Part shown: positions 62,830-64,000 of the stretch, piece after piece
Layout of the letters: the number at the start of each line of letters is the position of its first letter
How positions within the stretch are numbered: position 1 is the first letter of the stretch
Assembly: GCA_945881965.1 (NCBI GenBank)
Contig: CAMCVS010000002.1
Span: forward strand, 62,001 to 126,000
Reading direction: 5' to 3'
DNA from: Paracoccus haematequi
Lineage (GTDB): Bacteria; Pseudomonadota; Alphaproteobacteria; Rhodobacterales; Rhodobacteraceae
Length of the DNA: 64,000 nucleotides
Translations under genes and position numbers: made by a program
Notes under the pieces: generated by a model
Told to the model about the DNA's origin: nothing
The model's input: the letters and a program-made list of their open reading frames with translations, nothing else
The model's database searches: none

Positions 62830-64000
62830 ATGACACATCCTCATATCCTGATCGCGGGCGGCGGCATTGGCGGCATGGCGCTTGCGCTGACGCTGCACCA
62901 GATCGGCGTGGCCTGCACGGTGCTGGAATCCGTGGCGGAACTGAAACCGCTGGGCGTGGGGATCAACCTGCAACCCAACGCGGTGCGGGAGTTGGGCGAT
63001 CTGGGGATTGGCACCGACGCGCTGGATCGTATCGGTTTGCCCGCGCGCGAATGGGCCTTGGTGGGCCGCAACGGGCAGGACATCTATGCCGAACCGCGCG
63101 GGATCGGGGCCGGGTATCATTGGCCGCAATATGCCGTGCATCGCGGGCAGTTGCAGATGATGCTCTATCACACCGTGCTGGACCGGCTGGGGCATGATGC
63201 CGTGCGCACCGGGGCGCGCGTTCTGGGCTATGACCAGACCGCCGATGGCGTGGTGGCACAGGTCGAAACCGCCCAAGGTCCCGAACGCATCGCGGGCACG
63301 CTGCTGATTGCCGCCGATGGCCTGCACTCGCGCATCCGCGCGCAGATGTATCCGGCGCAACCGCCGGTGCAATGGGGCGGTGCGATCCTGTGGCGGGGCG
63401 TGACGCGGGCGAAACCCATTCGCAGCGGGTCAAGTTTCGTGGGGCTGGGCACGCATCTGCACCGGATCGTGTTTTACCCGATCTCGCATCCCGGCCCCGA
63501 TGGGCTGGCCGATATCAACTGGATCGCCGAACAGACGATGGACAATTCTGGCGGCTGGGACGGCGACTGGAACCGGCGCGTGACGCTGGACCGTTTCGCG
63601 CATCACTTTGCCGATTGGCGGTTCGACTGGCTGGATGTGCCCGCCCTGATCGCAGGCGCGCCCGCCGTCTATGAATACCCGATGATCGACCGCGACCCGG
63701 TGCCGACATGGGTCGATGGGCGGGTGGCGCTGATGGGCGACGCCGCGCATGTGATGTATCCGACCGGGTCGAATGGCGCGAGCCAGGCGATCATCGACGC
63801 GCGCGTGATCGGGGCCTGCCTGTTGGCGCATGGCGTGACGCCCGCCGCGCTGGCCGATTACGATGCGCGGCTGTGCAAACCCGTGTCAGACCTTGTGCTG
63901 CGCAACCGGGGCGCGGGGCCGTTCGGGTTGCTGAACATGGTCGATGCCCGCTGCGGCGGGGTGTTCGACGGCATCGACGCGGTCATCCCGCCCGAGGAAC
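62830..64000 (+). CDS. FAD-dependent monooxygenase, 3'-truncated
   Basis: The first 390 residues of a PHBH-type flavin monooxygenase; the frame is still open at the window edge. FAD motif GGGIGG (10-15), the DG motif (LLIAADGLHSRIR) and the GD motif (GRVALMGDAAHVMYPTGSNGASQAIIDA) are all there. Family members hydroxylate aromatic rings (salicylate- or kynurenine-type). GGAGG precedes the ATG at 62830. The substrate cannot be told from this part. Confidence 0.9.
   Translation, partial: MTHPHILIAGGGIGGMALALTLHQIGVACTVLESVAELKPLGVGINLQPNAVRELGDLGIGTDALDRIGLPAREWALVGRNGQDIYAEPRGIGAGYHWPQYAVHRGQLQMMLYHTVLDRLGHDAVRTGARVLGYDQTADGVVAQVETAQGPERIAGTLLIAADGLHSRIRAQMYPAQPPVQWGGAILWRGVTRAKPIRSGSSFVGLGTHLHRIVFYPISHPGPDGLADINWIAEQTMDNSGGWDGDWNRRVTLDRFAHHFADWRFDWLDVPALIAGAPAVYEYPMIDRDPVPTWVDGRVALMGDAAHVMYPTGSNGASQAIIDARVIGACLLAHGVTPAALADYDARLCKPVSDLVLRNRGAGPFGLLNMVDARCGGVFDGIDAVIPPEE

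Overview
The window reads as a stretch of a high-G+C alphaproteobacterial chromosome, most likely Rhodobacteraceae (Roseobacter/Rhodobacter group). The signs are a RpoE-ChrR singlet-oxygen sigma/anti-sigma pair with its divergent five-gene operon, an FnrL-hemN pair sharing an FNR box, TrcR (DUF1013), GlcDEF, a GTTC-N7-GTTC LexA box, and two families of short palindromic intergenic repeats. It is densely coded with many 1-4 base stop/start overlaps. I saw no tRNA, rRNA, CRISPR array, insertion sequence, phage or integrase. No gap exceeds 300 bases; the longest (about 290 bases at 58386-58672) holds a probable regulatory leader.

Layout. 1-5.8 kb: 3' end of uvrB, a membrane-anchored NYN/PIN RNase, a Tat-exported intradiol-dioxygenase-like protein coupled to a haem-b membrane protein, a cold-shock protein, an acyl-CoA thioesterase and a WYL regulator/VOC pair. 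5.8-14.8 kb: a DUF1285 gene, then a MoxR/DUF58/DUF4159/GATase-like envelope operon, a small exported protein, and DUF599 and CopD-like membrane proteins. 14.9-20.4 kb: glcDEF, a trypsin-like exported protease, and an hsp20 gene with a sigma-32-like promoter and a ROSE-like RNA thermometer. 20.4-28.6 kb: a phytase-like exported protein, chrR-rpoE, and the divergent FAD oxidoreductase-DUF1365-MFS-DUF3833-SDR operon; both directions carry matching sigma-E-like promoters. 28.6-31.8 kb: a saccharopine-pathway operon with a SemiSWEET gene between its two dehydrogenases, then a histidine phosphatase. 32-40.7 kb: a Liv-type ABC importer operon flanked by two adenylate-forming acyl-CoA ligases. 40.7-47.5 kb: esterase, succinate-semialdehyde dehydrogenase, L,D-transpeptidase, PBP4, nadD and an SOS-controlled imuB without imuA. 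47.6-55.4 kb: class III alcohol dehydrogenase, rsgA, phosphatase, zinc metallopeptidase, RTX-like protein, dnaX-ybaB-recR. 55.5-64 kb: opgG, a type III PLP decarboxylase with a structured leader and an FNR box, a VOC protein, trcR, RNase T2, hemN-fnrL, and the 5' part of an FAD monooxygenase.

The most interesting signals are regulatory RNA or operator structures (hsp20 leader, decarboxylase leader, sigma-E promoter pair, LexA and FNR boxes), the two dispersed repeat families, and some unusual gene pairings (dioxygenase-like protein with haem-b protein; SemiSWEET in a lysine operon; Liv transporter bracketed by two ligases). All functional calls come from reading motifs and recalled family knowledge; no database search was run.
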